Shown here one piece after another: positions 19,020 through 27,848 of a stretch of DNA of 64,000 nucleotides. Origin of the DNA: Bosea sp. F3-2 (GTDB lineage: Bacteria; Pseudomonadota; Alphaproteobacteria; Rhizobiales; Beijerinckiaceae). Every line of letters starts with the position of its first letter. Position 1 is the stretch's first letter. Location of the stretch: the NCBI RefSeq assembly GCF_008253865.1, contig NZ_CP042331.1, forward strand, positions 4,250,001 to 4,314,000, written 5' to 3'. The notes under the pieces were generated by a model that had not been told where the DNA came from, did no database searches, and worked only from the letters and a program-made list of their open reading frames with translations. The translations under genes were made by a program, and so were the position numbers.

Positions 19020-19113
19020 CCGTCGGGCTTGACCCGAGCATCTTCGGAAGGAAGGGGCACCTCTTCTTGCAAGAGATTCTCGGGTCTGCGCTTAGCTTCG
19101 CGCGAGAATGACG
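19020..19113. repeat. Intergenic palindromic element after pnp
   Basis: Diverged member of the CGTC...GAATGACGG family. GGGCTTGACCCGAGCATCT near the left end and GAGATTCTCGGGT then CGAGAATGACGG on the right. It fills most of the gap between the pnp terminator and the next gene. Confidence 0.7.
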
Positions 19114-19181
19114 GCCTGCCTCCGGGGAGGTGACGCGCCGCGACCAATAGTCTAGACATATGCCGCCTCATGGAGACCGGC

Positions 19182-19817
19182 ATGTCCGACCACCGCATCG
19201 CCTCGTTCGACGACCTCGCCCGCGCCTACTCCAACCCGATCGCACCGGCCTCAGTCTTCAAGGAGATCGACCATGTCGACGAGAATTATGCAGAGCTGAT
19301 CGCGGCTTCCCCGTTTTTCGTGCTCGCGACAGTCGGTCCAGAGGGGCTGGATTGTTCACCGCGTGGGGATTTGCCGGGCTTTGTCACGGTCCGGGACGCG
19401 AAAACGCTCCTGATTCCCGACCGAAAAGGCAATAACCGTCTGGATTCGTTGAAGAATATCCTGTCCGACGATCGAATCGGAATGCTCTTCCTCATCCCGG
19501 GATACGGTGAGACGCTGCGCGTGAATGGACGCGCCGAGCTTTCCTGCGATCCTGGGTTGTGCGCGCAGTTTGAGATGGCCGGCAAGCTGCCGGCGAGCGT
19601 GATGGTCGTCCATGTCGAGGCGGTCTACTTCCAGTGCTCGCGTGCGGTGGTACGGGCGGAGCTCTGGAATCCGGAGCGGCAGGTCGACAAGCGGACCTTG
19701 CCCTCGCCCGGAACGATCCTGCGCGACATCACGGCGCGCAACGCCGCCGTCGAGACCTTCGACGGCGAGGCCTATGACGAAGCGCTGCCCGCACGGGTCA
19801 AGGCGACGCTGTATTGA
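19182..19817 (+). CDS. Pyridoxamine 5'-phosphate oxidase-related FMN-binding protein
   Basis: 211-aa protein with a PNPOx-like split barrel. The core SPFFVLATVGPEGLDCSPRG followed by DLPGFVTVRDAKTLLIPDR and NRLDSLKNILSDDRIGMLFL is typical of the MSMEG_1061-like family that binds FMN or F420. No substrate can be named. The start at 19182 was preferred over an ATG four codons earlier because GGAG lies eight bases before it. Flanked on both sides by palindromic elements, so probably transcribed alone. Confidence 0.85.
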   Translation: MSDHRIASFDDLARAYSNPIAPASVFKEIDHVDENYAELIAASPFFVLATVGPEGLDCSPRGDLPGFVTVRDAKTLLIPDRKGNNRLDSLKNILSDDRIGMLFLIPGYGETLRVNGRAELSCDPGLCAQFEMAGKLPASVMVVHVEAVYFQCSRAVVRAELWNPERQVDKRTLPSPGTILRDITARNAAVETFDGEAYDEALPARVKATLY

Positions 19818-19831
19818 GGGGCGAGTTGGCG

Positions 19832-19931
19832 CGTCATGCTCGGCCTTGAGCCGAGCATCTCGTGACAAGCGGCCGTTGAATACCGAACCTGAGATTCTCG
19901 GGTCCGCGCGAAGCACGGCCCGAGAATGACG
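19832..19931. repeat. Intergenic palindromic element
   Basis: About 100 bp. Left end CGTCATGCTCGGCCTTGAGC, right end CCCGAGAATGACGG. Lies between the FMN-binding protein gene and the convergent PfkB kinase gene and may serve as transcript end for both. Confidence 0.75.
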
Positions 19932-19943
19932 GCTGCTACAGGC

Positions 19944-20942
19944 TCACAGCAGCCCTTCGTTGCCCGACAGGGTCTTCAGGCTGACATCCGGCCGGGCGCC
20001 GATATGGGAGATGATCTCGGCCGCCGCCAAAGCGCCAAGGCGCAGGCAGTCGCGGGTCTCGCGGCCCGAGGTCAGGCCGAAGAGGAAGCCGGCGGCGAAG
20101 AGATCACCGGCGCCGGTCGCATCGACCACGCGCTCGACCGGGAAGACCGGCTCCTCGATGATGCCGTCCGGCGTCACTGCCAGCGCGCCCTTCTCCGAAC
20201 GGGTCACGACGGCAAGGATGTTCTCCGAGCGCAACCAGGACAGGGCCGTGTCGAAATCCGAGGTTTCATAGAGGCTCTTCAGCTCGTGCTCGTTAGCGAA
20301 GACGAGATCGACCATCCGGTTGCGGATCAGGCCGATGAACTCGTGGCGGTAGCGGTCGACGCAGAAGGAGTCGGACAAGGTGATAGCGACGCGCCCGCCC
20401 GCCCTATGAGCGATCTCGGACGCCTTGCGGAAGGCCTCCTTCGCCGCCGGCGGATCCCAGAGATAGCCTTCGAGATAGATGATGTCGGCGTTCTCGACGG
20501 CCTTCTCGTCGACGTCGGCGACCGAGAGACCCTGGCAGGCGCCGAGATAGGTGTTCATGGTGCGCTCGCCATCGGGCGTAACGATGATGAAGGAACGCGC
20601 CGTGGCCGGGCCTTCCGCCGCGTCGGCGGTGCCGAAGGCGACGCCGAGCGAGGTCAGGTCATGGCGATAGAGCTTACCCAGTTCGTCGGCCTTGACCTTG
20701 CCGATGAAGGCGCCCTTGCCGCCGAAGGAAGCGAGGCCGGCGATGGTGTTCGCCGCCGAGCCACCGGAGATGATGCGGGCCGGACCCATCGCCGCATAGA
20801 GCGATTCCGCGCGGGCCTCGTCGATCAGCATCATCGCGCCCTTGGTCAGCTTCTGGGCGGCCAGGAAATCCTCCTCGGCCGAAGCCAGGACGTCGACGAT
20901 GGCGTTGCCGAGGGCGAGGACGTCCGTACGGGTCTTGGTCAT
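19944..20942 (-). CDS. PfkB-family sugar/adenosine kinase
   Basis: 332-aa ribokinase-fold kinase. SGGSAANTIAGLASFGGKGA is the first PfkB signature and VVDATGAGDLFAAGFLFGL the second, with the catalytic Asp in GAGD. Alphaproteobacterial proteins of this type are usually annotated as adenosine kinase, which would make AMP from adenosine; the substrate is an inference. Start chosen at ATG 20942 (MTKTRTDVLALGNAIVD). Lies 92 bp downstream of the xre gene on the same strand. Confidence 0.9.
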   Translation of the reverse strand: MTKTRTDVLALGNAIVDVLASAEEDFLAAQKLTKGAMMLIDEARAESLYAAMGPARIISGGSAANTIAGLASFGGKGAFIGKVKADELGKLYRHDLTSLGVAFGTADAAEGPATARSFIIVTPDGERTMNTYLGACQGLSVADVDEKAVENADIIYLEGYLWDPPAAKEAFRKASEIAHRAGGRVAITLSDSFCVDRYRHEFIGLIRNRMVDLVFANEHELKSLYETSDFDTALSWLRSENILAVVTRSEKGALAVTPDGIIEEPVFPVERVVDATGAGDLFAAGFLFGLTSGRETRDCLRLGALAAAEIISHIGARPDVSLKTLSGNEGLL

Positions 20943-21034
20943 GAACTGTCTTGTCCGGAATTGCGCGGCCGAAGTGCCGGAAAGGAAGGTTTCGGCGTGT
21001 CGCATCCACACGCGACGGGGTCAAGCGGCCTTGC

Positions 21035-21409
21035 TCAACCCCGTTCCCGGCGCAAGGCGGCTTCGTCGAGGACCGCCGCGAGGCGACGCAGATCCTCGCC
21101 GTCGAGCTCGCCGATCTCACGGGCAAGGCGGTTGGCGAAAAGTGTCGCCTCGGGATCGAGGCCAGCTGTATCGACGGTGACGCGCGGATGCGAGAGATCG
21201 GCGAGGCGGACGAGTTCGTCGGCCTCGTCCCAGATGATGCCGAGCAGATGAATCGTGCCCTGGATCAGGGTGAAGGTCGGACGGCCGCGCTTGCCGTGCT
21301 CCAGCGCCGAAAGATAGGCAGGCGTGACACCAAGGCCTGCCGCCATCTCGGCAAGGGTGAGACCACGCCGCTCCCTGAGTTCGCGCACGCGCCGGCCGAA
21401 GGGCGTCAC
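21035..21409 (-). CDS. XRE-family helix-turn-helix protein
   Basis: 124-aa protein. The HTH region (VRELRERRGLTLAEMAAGLG then VTPAYLSALEHGKRGRPTF) is a standard XRE fold. The remaining 70 residues (ATLFANRLAREIGELDGEDL and so on) are helical. The GTG start overlaps the stop of the upstream smr gene (GTGA), so it is coupled to that operon. Presence downstream of smr is seen in other Rhizobiales (from memory). Target genes unknown. Confidence 0.88.
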   Translation of the reverse strand: MTPFGRRVRELRERRGLTLAEMAAGLGVTPAYLSALEHGKRGRPTFTLIQGTIHLLGIIWDEADELVRLADLSHPRVTVDTAGLDPEATLFANRLAREIGELDGEDLRRLAAVLDEAALRRERG

Positions 21410-21969
21410 GGCCCGTGCTCCCTGAGGCGCCGGAGCCGCACATAGAGCGCGCCGGATCCACCATGTCGCTGCTCGGCCTCCTCGAAGCCAAGAACGAGCG
21501 GGCGCAGCTCCGACAGCCTGAGCCAATGCGGCACCATGCGACGCAGCACTCCGCGTTCCTCGCCGAACAGCGCCGGCGCCGGACCGCCCTTGCCGGTGAC
21601 AATAAGGGCGAGGCGGGTGCCGCGTGCCTGCTCTCGACGCAGGAAGCTATGCAGGGCCAGATGCGCTTCGTCCTGGCGCATGCCGTGCAAATCGATCGAG
21701 GCCTCGACCTCCTGCCGGCCGCGCCGCAGCTGCGTGCGCAGGCGGCGCTCGATCGGTGCGAGCGGCGGGGCAGCCGGCGGCACCGCTTTGGCCGAAGCCA
21801 GGGTTGCGACGACAAGGACGGACGTCTCGGTTGGAGCAGGAGCCGTAGCAGGCGGAACCGGCTCCGGCTCGATCGGTGCCCGGCCAGGCAGCGGCTTCAC
21901 CGAACGCGCCACCTGTCGCCAGAGCGCGATATCGGCCTCCGTCAGTGTCTTGCCCCGGCGCGACCGCAT
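21406..21969 (-). CDS. Smr/MutS2-type domain protein
   Basis: 187-aa protein with a C-terminal Smr domain (about 90-180). The DLHGMRQDEAHLALHSFL motif and the IVTGKG loop are the hallmark of small MutS-related nucleases. The central 35 residues are Pro/Ala-rich and likely disordered. Smr domains cleave nicked or branched DNA, or RNA at stalled ribosomes; which applies here is unknown. Lies one base after mltA on the same strand and overlaps xre by four bases. Confidence 0.92.
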   Translation of the reverse strand: MRSRRGKTLTEADIALWRQVARSVKPLPGRAPIEPEPVPPATAPAPTETSVLVVATLASAKAVPPAAPPLAPIERRLRTQLRRGRQEVEASIDLHGMRQDEAHLALHSFLRREQARGTRLALIVTGKGGPAPALFGEERGVLRRMVPHWLRLSELRPLVLGFEEAEQRHGGSGALYVRLRRLREHGP

Positions 21970-21970
21970 C

Positions 21971-23137
21971 TCAACGCGGCCAGAGCACGGTGAAGGCGAC
22001 GGGGTGGCGGATCAGCCCGGCGCGATGGCCGGCTGTCGGGCCGGAGCCGACGAAGAGATCCATTCGGGCGGGGCCGAGGATGGCCGAGCCGGTATCCTGC
22101 GCGATCATCAGCCGTGCTAGGCGCTCATCACCGCCGGTCCCGTCGGGAATCGTCGTGTCGATCCAGACCGGCAGACCATAGGGCCAGGCCGTGCGGTCAA
22201 TGGCGATGCTGCGCAGCGGCGTAAGCGGCAGGCCGGCGCCGCCGATCGGCCCGCTCTCCGCCGGCAAGTCGTCGCGACGGGCGAAGAAGACGAAGGACTT
22301 GTTCAGGCGGATGAGGTCGCGGGCAAAGATCGGGTCGGCCTTCAGCCGGGCGATGAGCCGGTCCATCGTCATCTGCTCAGGCGGGATGTCCTCGCGCTGG
22401 CTGAGCACGCGGCCGAGCGACGTATAGGGATGGCCGTTGCGGCCGGAATAGGTCAGCCGGGTGACGGAACCATCGGGCAGGCGAACCCGGCCCGAGCCCT
22501 GCACCTGCAGCACGAAGCGATCGACCGGATCACGCAGCCAGAGAATCTCCAGCCCCTGCCCGTCGAGCGCACCGGTCTCGATCGCGCTGCGGTCCGGAAA
22601 GGGTTCGAGCCCCTTTTCGGTGCGGCGCGCGGCGGACAACGTCTTGTCCACGCCTGGCCAATCATCCTCGGGGAAGCGCGTCACGAGGTCCTTGGGCCGA
22701 TCATAGAGCGGCGTCGGGAAGGCATCGGAGCGGGTCAGCGAGCCTTCGAACTCGGGCTCGAAATAACCGGTGGTGAAGCCGGTATCCGCACCCGGCGGCT
22801 GGATGCGCCAGAAGCTGAAATGTCGTTCGAAGAAGCCGCGCGCCTCGTCCCGGCCGACCTCGCCCTTCGCGGCCAGCGCCTTCGCCTTGTCGCAGGCGGC
22901 GGCGAAGCTGTCGGGCAAAGGCACGGCCTGGCGCAGCGGCGGATCAGCCATGCAGCCGCGCGCAAAGATGGCGAAGGCCCGGGCGTGATCGTCCCGGGCC
23001 CAGCCATCGATCTCATGGGGGCTGAGCTGCTCGGCCCGGACGCCGTCCGGCAGGGGAAAGGGGGCAGCCATGGCGGTCACCGATGCAAGCCCGACCGCCG
23101 CCGAAAGCGCCAGCGCGATCCCGGCGCCACGATTCAC
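21971..23137 (-). CDS. mltA: Membrane-bound lytic murein transglycosylase A
   Basis: 388-aa murein hydrolase that cleaves glycan strands to 1,6-anhydro ends. An N-terminal signal peptide (GIALALSAAVGLASVTAMAA) lacks a lipobox cysteine, so it is probably soluble or loosely attached in the periplasm. The MltA barrel (FTTGYFEPEFEGSL, PFPDRSAIETGAL, FVLQVQGSGRVRLPDG) is followed by the 3D domain with catalytic aspartates in AQDTGSAILGPARMDLFVG. The GTG start overlaps the stop of the upstream Tim44-like gene (GTGA), showing coupling. Confidence 0.95.
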   Translation of the reverse strand: MNRGAGIALALSAAVGLASVTAMAAPFPLPDGVRAEQLSPHEIDGWARDDHARAFAIFARGCMADPPLRQAVPLPDSFAAACDKAKALAAKGEVGRDEARGFFERHFSFWRIQPPGADTGFTTGYFEPEFEGSLTRSDAFPTPLYDRPKDLVTRFPEDDWPGVDKTLSAARRTEKGLEPFPDRSAIETGALDGQGLEILWLRDPVDRFVLQVQGSGRVRLPDGSVTRLTYSGRNGHPYTSLGRVLSQREDIPPEQMTMDRLIARLKADPIFARDLIRLNKSFVFFARRDDLPAESGPIGGAGLPLTPLRSIAIDRTAWPYGLPVWIDTTIPDGTGGDERLARLMIAQDTGSAILGPARMDLFVGSGPTAGHRAGLIRHPVAFTVLWPR

Positions 23138-23859
23138 GCGGCCGATTCGGTGGCGACCAGCATCCAGTTCGGATCGCGGCTGCCGAGCTGACGCGAGAAG
23201 GTCCAGATGTCATTGACCTCGGAGACCTGATCGGCGCTGCCGTCGACGACATGGCCCTGCAGGTCGCGGGTGACGCTGATCAGCTGCGAAATGAAGGCGA
23301 TGGTCACCTGGGCGGTCTTGCCCTTGACCTCGACCGCCGCGAGATCGGCCTTGTCGATCGAGACGAAATTCGATTCCGCCTTCTCGCCGCGCTTCTCGCG
23401 CTCGGTGATCGCCTGCTCGAAGCCGTCATAGACGTCCTTGGCGAGAAGGCCCTTCAGCATCTTGCGGTCGCCGCGCGCGAAAGCCGTGACGATCGCCTCA
23501 TAGGCTGCCTTGGCGCCGGCGACGAAGGCATGCGGATCAAACCCCGCCTCCTGACGGATGATCGCCTCGATGCCGGCGCTGATCGGCGAATCCGCGGGAG
23601 CGAGATCCTTCCAGCGCTCGGCCACCGGCTGCTCCGCGGCGACGGGATCGTTGGCCGCGCCTGGCAGCCTGATCACATTGTCGCGCTGCTCCGGGGCTTG
23701 CGGCTGGTCCGCGCGCATCGGCGGGGTCTCGCGACGCGCAAACGGGTCCTTGGGCTGCTCGTTGCCGGTCTTCTGGCCAAGCACGGAGCGCAGCTTCCAG
23801 GCGACGAAAACGGCCAGAGCCAAGAAGACCAGAGTCGTCATGTCGAAGGAATTTTGCAT
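23134..23859 (-). CDS. Tim44-like (TimA) domain membrane protein
   Basis: 241-aa protein with one N-terminal membrane segment (TTLVFLALAVFVAWKLRSVL). A charged linker follows, then a C-terminal Tim44-like domain (FDPHAFVAGAKAAYEAIVTA ... WTFSRQLGSRDPNWMLVATE). In mitochondria Tim44 tethers Hsp70 at the translocase. The bacterial role is not settled, but its place next to mltA and divergent from secB fits envelope or export functions. First gene of the run that continues with mltA, smr and xre. Confidence 0.88.
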   Translation of the reverse strand: MQNSFDMTTLVFLALAVFVAWKLRSVLGQKTGNEQPKDPFARRETPPMRADQPQAPEQRDNVIRLPGAANDPVAAEQPVAERWKDLAPADSPISAGIEAIIRQEAGFDPHAFVAGAKAAYEAIVTAFARGDRKMLKGLLAKDVYDGFEQAITEREKRGEKAESNFVSIDKADLAAVEVKGKTAQVTIAFISQLISVTRDLQGHVVDGSADQVSEVNDIWTFSRQLGSRDPNWMLVATESAA

Positions 23860-24106
23860 CGAAGGCTGACCCGCGGCTCCCCGTCATGGCTTGCAGCCTT
23901 TCCGCGCAGTCGCGGCAGGCCCTAGCCGTCATATGGTAAGACAGGCTCGTAACATCCACCCCCCACCTTGTGAAGGCGACTTCTTGTGCCGATCCGGCGT
24001 CCATGATAGCCGACGCGCGCGTCGCTCCGGAACATGGGGCGCAGTCCCGAACGCCGGCAATGGCGCGGGATTTCCCGAGACAGCCTGCCAGAACAAGATG
24101 GGACCG

Positions 24107-24604
24107 ATGGCCAACGAACTCCCCAACGGAAATGGCACGGATGCTGCGAACGCCGCTCCGAGCCTCAACGCGCTAGTCCAGTACACCAAGGATTTCTCCT
24201 TCGAGAACCCCAAGGCGCCGCGTTCGCTCGCCCAGCAGGAGGCGCAGCAGGGCCCGCAGATGTCGCTGCAGGTCAATGTCGGCAGCACCGCGCTCGGCGA
24301 CAACGACTACGAGACCGTGCTGCGCCTGGAAGGCAAGGCCGAGCTGAAGGGCGAGACGCTCTTCGCCTTCGATCTGAGCTATGCCGGCGTCTTCCGCCTG
24401 CAGAACATCCCGCAGGAGCACATCCACCCTGTGCTGGTGATCGACTGCGCCCGCCTGCTCTTCCCCTTCGCGCGCCAGATCGTCGCAGAAGCGGTGCAGA
24501 ACGGCGGCTTCCCGCCCTTCTACATCCCGCCGATCGACTTCGCCTCGCTCTATCAGCAGCGCATGCAGGAGATGCAGGGTCAGCCCGGCGCCGCTGCCAA
24601 CTGA
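24107..24604 (+). CDS. secB: Protein-export chaperone SecB
   Basis: 165-aa tetrameric chaperone keeping preproteins unfolded for SecA. Conserved QYTKDFSFENPKAP and the C-terminal NGGFPPFYIPPIDFASLYQQ are diagnostic. The Ala-rich end is usual for alphaproteobacteria. Start ATG at 24107 (MANELPNG); an ATG three codons earlier is possible. Divergent from the Tim44-like gene across 247 bp. Confidence 0.97.
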   Translation: MANELPNGNGTDAANAAPSLNALVQYTKDFSFENPKAPRSLAQQEAQQGPQMSLQVNVGSTALGDNDYETVLRLEGKAELKGETLFAFDLSYAGVFRLQNIPQEHIHPVLVIDCARLLFPFARQIVAEAVQNGGFPPFYIPPIDFASLYQQRMQEMQGQPGAAAN

Positions 24605-24633
24605 CGGCAGCTCAAGCCGCTGCGAGAATCGGG

Positions 24634-24658
24634 AAAGGGCCCTTCCGGGGCCCTTTTT
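24634..24658 (+). terminator. Rho-independent terminator of secB
   Basis: AAAGGGCCC and its complement around TTCCG, ending in TTTTT, 30 bp after the secB stop. Confidence 0.93.
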
Positions 24659-24731
24659 CGTTTGTTGCGGATCATTGTTGTCCTTGCGAAGCCCGCGACC
24701 TCTCTCCATGTCGCGTGAGCAACGGCGGACG

Positions 24732-24764
24732 CCCCCGGGAGGGACGCCCGCCTTTTCCGTATCT
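24732..24764 (+). terminator. Terminator-like hairpin in the TerC leader
   Basis: Twelve-pair stem with two mismatches (GGCGGACGCCCC against GGGACGCCCGCC) followed by TTTTCC, ending about 15 bp before the TerC start codon. A terminator just before a start codon suggests leader attenuation. TerC genes are often under yybP-ykoY Mn2+ riboswitches, but I could not recognise that aptamer in the 118-bp leader. Confidence 0.4.
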
Positions 24765-24776
24765 GATGGAGACCCG

Positions 24777-25511
24777 ATGGACACCCTTCTGACGCTTGCC
24801 GCCGACCCCGCCATATGGGCCGCGCTCGGGGCATTGATCGCCATGGAGGTCGTGCTCGGCATCGACAACCTGATCTTCATCTCGATCCTGACCAACAAGC
24901 TGCCCGAGCATCAGCGCTCGAAGGGCCGCAGGATCGGCATCGGCCTGGCGCTGATCCTGCGCCTCGGGCTGCTCAGCACCGTCGCCTTCATCGTCACGCT
25001 GACCACGCCGATCTTTTCGGTTTTGGGTCAGGCCTTCTCCTGGCGCGACCTCATCCTGATCGCCGGCGGCCTCTTCCTGGTCTGGAAGGCGACGAAGGAG
25101 ATCCATCACAAGGTCGATCCCGATCCGGACTCCGTCCTCACGGAGGGCGGCACCCGGGCGGTGACATTGAGCTTCGGCAGCGCGATCTTCCAGATCCTGC
25201 TGCTCGACCTCGTCTTCTCGATCGACTCGATCATCACCGCAGTCGGCATGACTGAGCATGTGCCGGTGATGGTGATCGCCGTGATCGTCGCTGTGCTGAC
25301 GATGCTGCTCGCCGCCGACCCGCTGGCGCGCTTCATCGACAGGAACCCGACCATCGTGATGCTGGCGCTCGGCTTCCTGCTGATGATCGGCGGCACGTTG
25401 ATCGCCGAGGGCTTCGGCGTGCACGTGCCGAAGGGCTACATCTACGCAGCCATGGCCTTCTCGGCCCTGATCGAGGCGCTCAACATGCTCTCGCGCCGGA
25501 AGGTGCGTTGA
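24777..25511 (+). CDS. TerC-family integral membrane protein
   Basis: 244-aa inner-membrane protein with about seven hydrophobic segments. The motif MEVVLGIDNLIFISILTNKL near residue 25 and FSIDSIITAVGM near 150 hold the paired acidic residues in membrane helices that define TerC. Members export or handle metals such as Mn2+ during protein secretion, or link to tellurite resistance. Start chosen at ATG 24777 with GGAG seven bases upstream. A palindromic element follows. Substrate not shown. Confidence 0.9.
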   Translation: MDTLLTLAADPAIWAALGALIAMEVVLGIDNLIFISILTNKLPEHQRSKGRRIGIGLALILRLGLLSTVAFIVTLTTPIFSVLGQAFSWRDLILIAGGLFLVWKATKEIHHKVDPDPDSVLTEGGTRAVTLSFGSAIFQILLLDLVFSIDSIITAVGMTEHVPVMVIAVIVAVLTMLLAADPLARFIDRNPTIVMLALGFLLMIGGTLIAEGFGVHVPKGYIYAAMAFSALIEALNMLSRRKVR

Positions 25512-25531
25512 GGCTTCCGCCGACTCTGCGA

Positions 25532-25637
25532 CGTCATTCCGGGCGCAGCGAAGCGGAGGCCCGGAATCCATCGTAAAGCTCAGCGCTCTATGATGGATTC
25601 CGGATCGGCGCCGCTTCGCGGCTTGTCCGGAATGACG
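25532..25637. repeat. Intergenic palindromic element
   Basis: Ends are CGTCATTCCGG and CCGGAATGACG. An inner stem carries GGAATCCATC and GATGGATTCC around GCTCAGCGCTC. Shares arms and centre with the element at 63.2 kb. Lies between convergent TerC and dnaQ genes. Confidence 0.88.
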
Positions 25638-25648
25638 GCGATCAAGCT

Positions 25649-26365
25649 TTACTGCGCCGCGTCGTCCGTGATGCCGAGATAGCCCTTCCAGAGCGGGGCC
25701 TTCAGCGATCCCAGGATGAAGGCCTCGTGCGCCTTGATAGCCGCTTCGTCGAGCCGGGGCGCGAGCGGGCGCTGGCGCTGCGGCTTCTCGGCCGCGACCA
25801 CGGCAAGGCCTCCGCGACCCGCCACTCCCTCGACACCGAGACCGAGTGAGGTCTGCTTGCCACCGATCAGCTCGATATAGACCTCGGCGAGGATCTCGGA
25901 GTCGAGCAAGGCGCCGTGCTTGGTGCGGCGGCTGTTGTCGATGCCATAGCGCGAGCAGAGCGCATCGAGGCTGTTCGAAGCACCGGGGTGCTTGCGGCGC
26001 GCCATCGACAGCGTATCGACAACCCATGCCTGCTCGACCGGCGGCAGGCCGAGACGCTTGAACTCCATATTGATGAAGCCGACGTCGAAGGCGGCGTTAT
26101 GGATCACCAGCTTCGCCCCGGCGATGAAATCCGCGAACTCCTGGGCGACCGCGGCGAAGACGGGCTTGTCCGAGAGGAACTCCTCCGAGAGGCCGTGGAC
26201 GTTGAAGGCCTCGACCGGCATCGAGCGCTCTGGATTGATGTAGACGTGGTAAGTGCGGCCGCTCGGGCAGTGATTGACCAGCTCGACGCAGCCGATCTCG
26301 ACGATGCGGTCACCGTTGTTGGCTTCGACGCCAGTGGTTTCGGTATCGAGAACGATCTCGCGCAT
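25649..26365 (-). CDS. dnaQ: DNA polymerase III epsilon subunit (3'-5' proofreading exonuclease)
   Basis: 238-aa DEDDh exonuclease. Exo I is IVLDTETTGVEANNGDRIVE, Exo II is HNAAFDVGF, and Exo III is RRTKHGALLDSEILAEVYIE with the catalytic histidine. The C-terminal tail (LWKGYLGITDDAAQ) would bind the alpha subunit. Last gene of the leftward operon ppsR-maf-aroE-coaE-dnaQ that starts at the origin. Four bases separate it from coaE. Confidence 0.96.
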   Translation of the reverse strand: MREIVLDTETTGVEANNGDRIVEIGCVELVNHCPSGRTYHVYINPERSMPVEAFNVHGLSEEFLSDKPVFAAVAQEFADFIAGAKLVIHNAAFDVGFINMEFKRLGLPPVEQAWVVDTLSMARRKHPGASNSLDALCSRYGIDNSRRTKHGALLDSEILAEVYIELIGGKQTSLGLGVEGVAGRGGLAVVAAEKPQRQRPLAPRLDEAAIKAHEAFILGSLKAPLWKGYLGITDDAAQ

Positions 26366-26369
26366 CGCT

Positions 26370-26987
26370 TCAGGACCTCGCTATCGCCGCGCCGCGCCCG
26401 GGTCGGCCGGCGAGCGCCATCAGGATAGAGCCGACCTGCCGCTCGGCGGCCACGAGGCCGCGGGACGTGTCCACAAGGAAATGGGCGTGGCGGCGTTTCT
26501 CGGCATCCGGCATCTGGCGCGAAAGGATCGCGTCGAGCTTGTCCGCGGTCATGCCGGGCCGGGCGAGGACGCGTTCGCGCTGCACATGCGCCGGCGCGGT
26601 GACGACGAGAACCGCGTCGCAGCGCCCCTCCCCACCTGTCTCAAGCAGCAGCGGCACGTCGATGACGGCAAGCCCTGCCCCTTCGCGGCGACAGCGGGCG
26701 ATGAAGGCTTCCTCCTCCTCGCGCACGAGCGGATGGATGATCGCCTCGAGCCGCTTGAGCGCCTCCGGCTTTCCGAGGACTGCGGCGCCCAGCTTTGCGC
26801 GATCCACCACGCCATCGATGACGGTGCCGGGAAAGGCGGCCTCGATCGGCGCGGCTGCACGGCCGCGGTGCAGGCGATGCACAGCGGCATCGGCATCATG
26901 CAACGGCACGCCGCGCTGCACGAACAGCCCGGCCGTCGTCGACTTCCCCATCCCGATCGAGCCCGTCAGGCCCAGCACGAAGGTCAT
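26370..26987 (-). CDS. coaE: Dephospho-CoA kinase
   Basis: 205-aa P-loop kinase for the last step of coenzyme A synthesis. Walker A is GLTGSIGMGKSTTAGLF. HDADAAVHRLHRG and IDVPLLLETGGEGRCDAVLV are the family's substrate and lid regions. Compact spacing (15 bp after aroE, 4 bp before dnaQ) shows one transcript. Confidence 0.96.
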   Translation of the reverse strand: MTFVLGLTGSIGMGKSTTAGLFVQRGVPLHDADAAVHRLHRGRAAAPIEAAFPGTVIDGVVDRAKLGAAVLGKPEALKRLEAIIHPLVREEEEAFIARCRREGAGLAVIDVPLLLETGGEGRCDAVLVVTAPAHVQRERVLARPGMTADKLDAILSRQMPDAEKRRHAHFLVDTSRGLVAAERQVGSILMALAGRPGRGAAIARS

Positions 26988-27002
26988 GCTCTCTCCGCCG
27001 AA

Positions 27003-27836
27003 TCAGGTCTTCAGGATATCGGCTTCGATCAGGGCGCGCAGGGCCGGCGTGACCTGAGGCGTGACGCCGAACCAGCAGGCGAAGCCGGGCACGGCCTGGT
27101 GCAGCAGCATGCCGAGCCCGTCGACCGGCGTGCCGCCGCGACGCTCGGCTTCCGCGAGCAGTGCCGTCTTGAGCGGCACATAGACGATATCGTTGACGAT
27201 GGTGCCGGGCCGCAGGCCGGACAGATCGATCTCCAGCGGCGGCTTGCCCTGCATGCCCAAGGCCGTCGTGTTCACGATGAGATCAGCCTGGCCGACCAGC
27301 CGGTCGCGCTGATCCCAGGCGCCGGTTTCGAGCGGACGCCCGAAGGCTGCCCTCAATTCGTCGGCGCGCTCGCGGCTGCGATTGACAATGAGGATGCGGT
27401 CGACGCCCCGCAACTTCAACCCGTAGCAGATGCCCCGCGCCGCACCGCCTGCGCCGAGCACGAGCGCGGTTCCGACACGCCCTTGCCAATCCGGCACCGT
27501 CGCATCGAGATGGGCGAGGAAGCCCGGCACGTCGCTGTTATCAGCCAGGATGCGCGTGCCGTCACGCCAGAGGGTATTGACCGCGCCGACCGCTTTGCCC
27601 GCGTCGCTGACCTCGTCGACCAGCGCCATCATCGCTTCCTTATGCGGCACGGTGACATTACCGCCGGCGAATTCGCCTTCGCGCAAGCGCTGGATGAAGG
27701 CCGGCAGATCGGGCGGCGCTACATCGACGCGCTCATAACAACCGGCGATCCCGTACTGGCGCAGCCACTCGCCATGGATCAGCGGCGAGCGGGAATGGGC
27801 GATGGGGTGTCCAATGACGAAACAGCGAGGCGGCAT
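27003..27836 (-). CDS. aroE: Shikimate dehydrogenase
   Basis: 277-aa NADPH-dependent enzyme reducing 3-dehydroshikimate. The substrate site SRSPLIHGEWL and the NVTVPHKEAMM motif with the catalytic lysine are visible. The cofactor loop is LVLGAGGAARGI. The C-terminal QAVPGFACWFG is typical. In the maf-aroE-coaE-dnaQ cluster, 12 bp after maf. Confidence 0.96.
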   Translation of the reverse strand: MPPRCFVIGHPIAHSRSPLIHGEWLRQYGIAGCYERVDVAPPDLPAFIQRLREGEFAGGNVTVPHKEAMMALVDEVSDAGKAVGAVNTLWRDGTRILADNSDVPGFLAHLDATVPDWQGRVGTALVLGAGGAARGICYGLKLRGVDRILIVNRSRERADELRAAFGRPLETGAWDQRDRLVGQADLIVNTTALGMQGKPPLEIDLSGLRPGTIVNDIVYVPLKTALLAEAERRGGTPVDGLGMLLHQAVPGFACWFGVTPQVTPALRALIEADILKT

Positions 27837-27848
27837 GGGATAGTCCGG

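Noticed and set aside
24661..24776. Canonical yybP-ykoY riboswitch before the TerC gene
   Set aside because: The conserved aptamer loops were not recognised by eye; only the terminator-like stem is reported.
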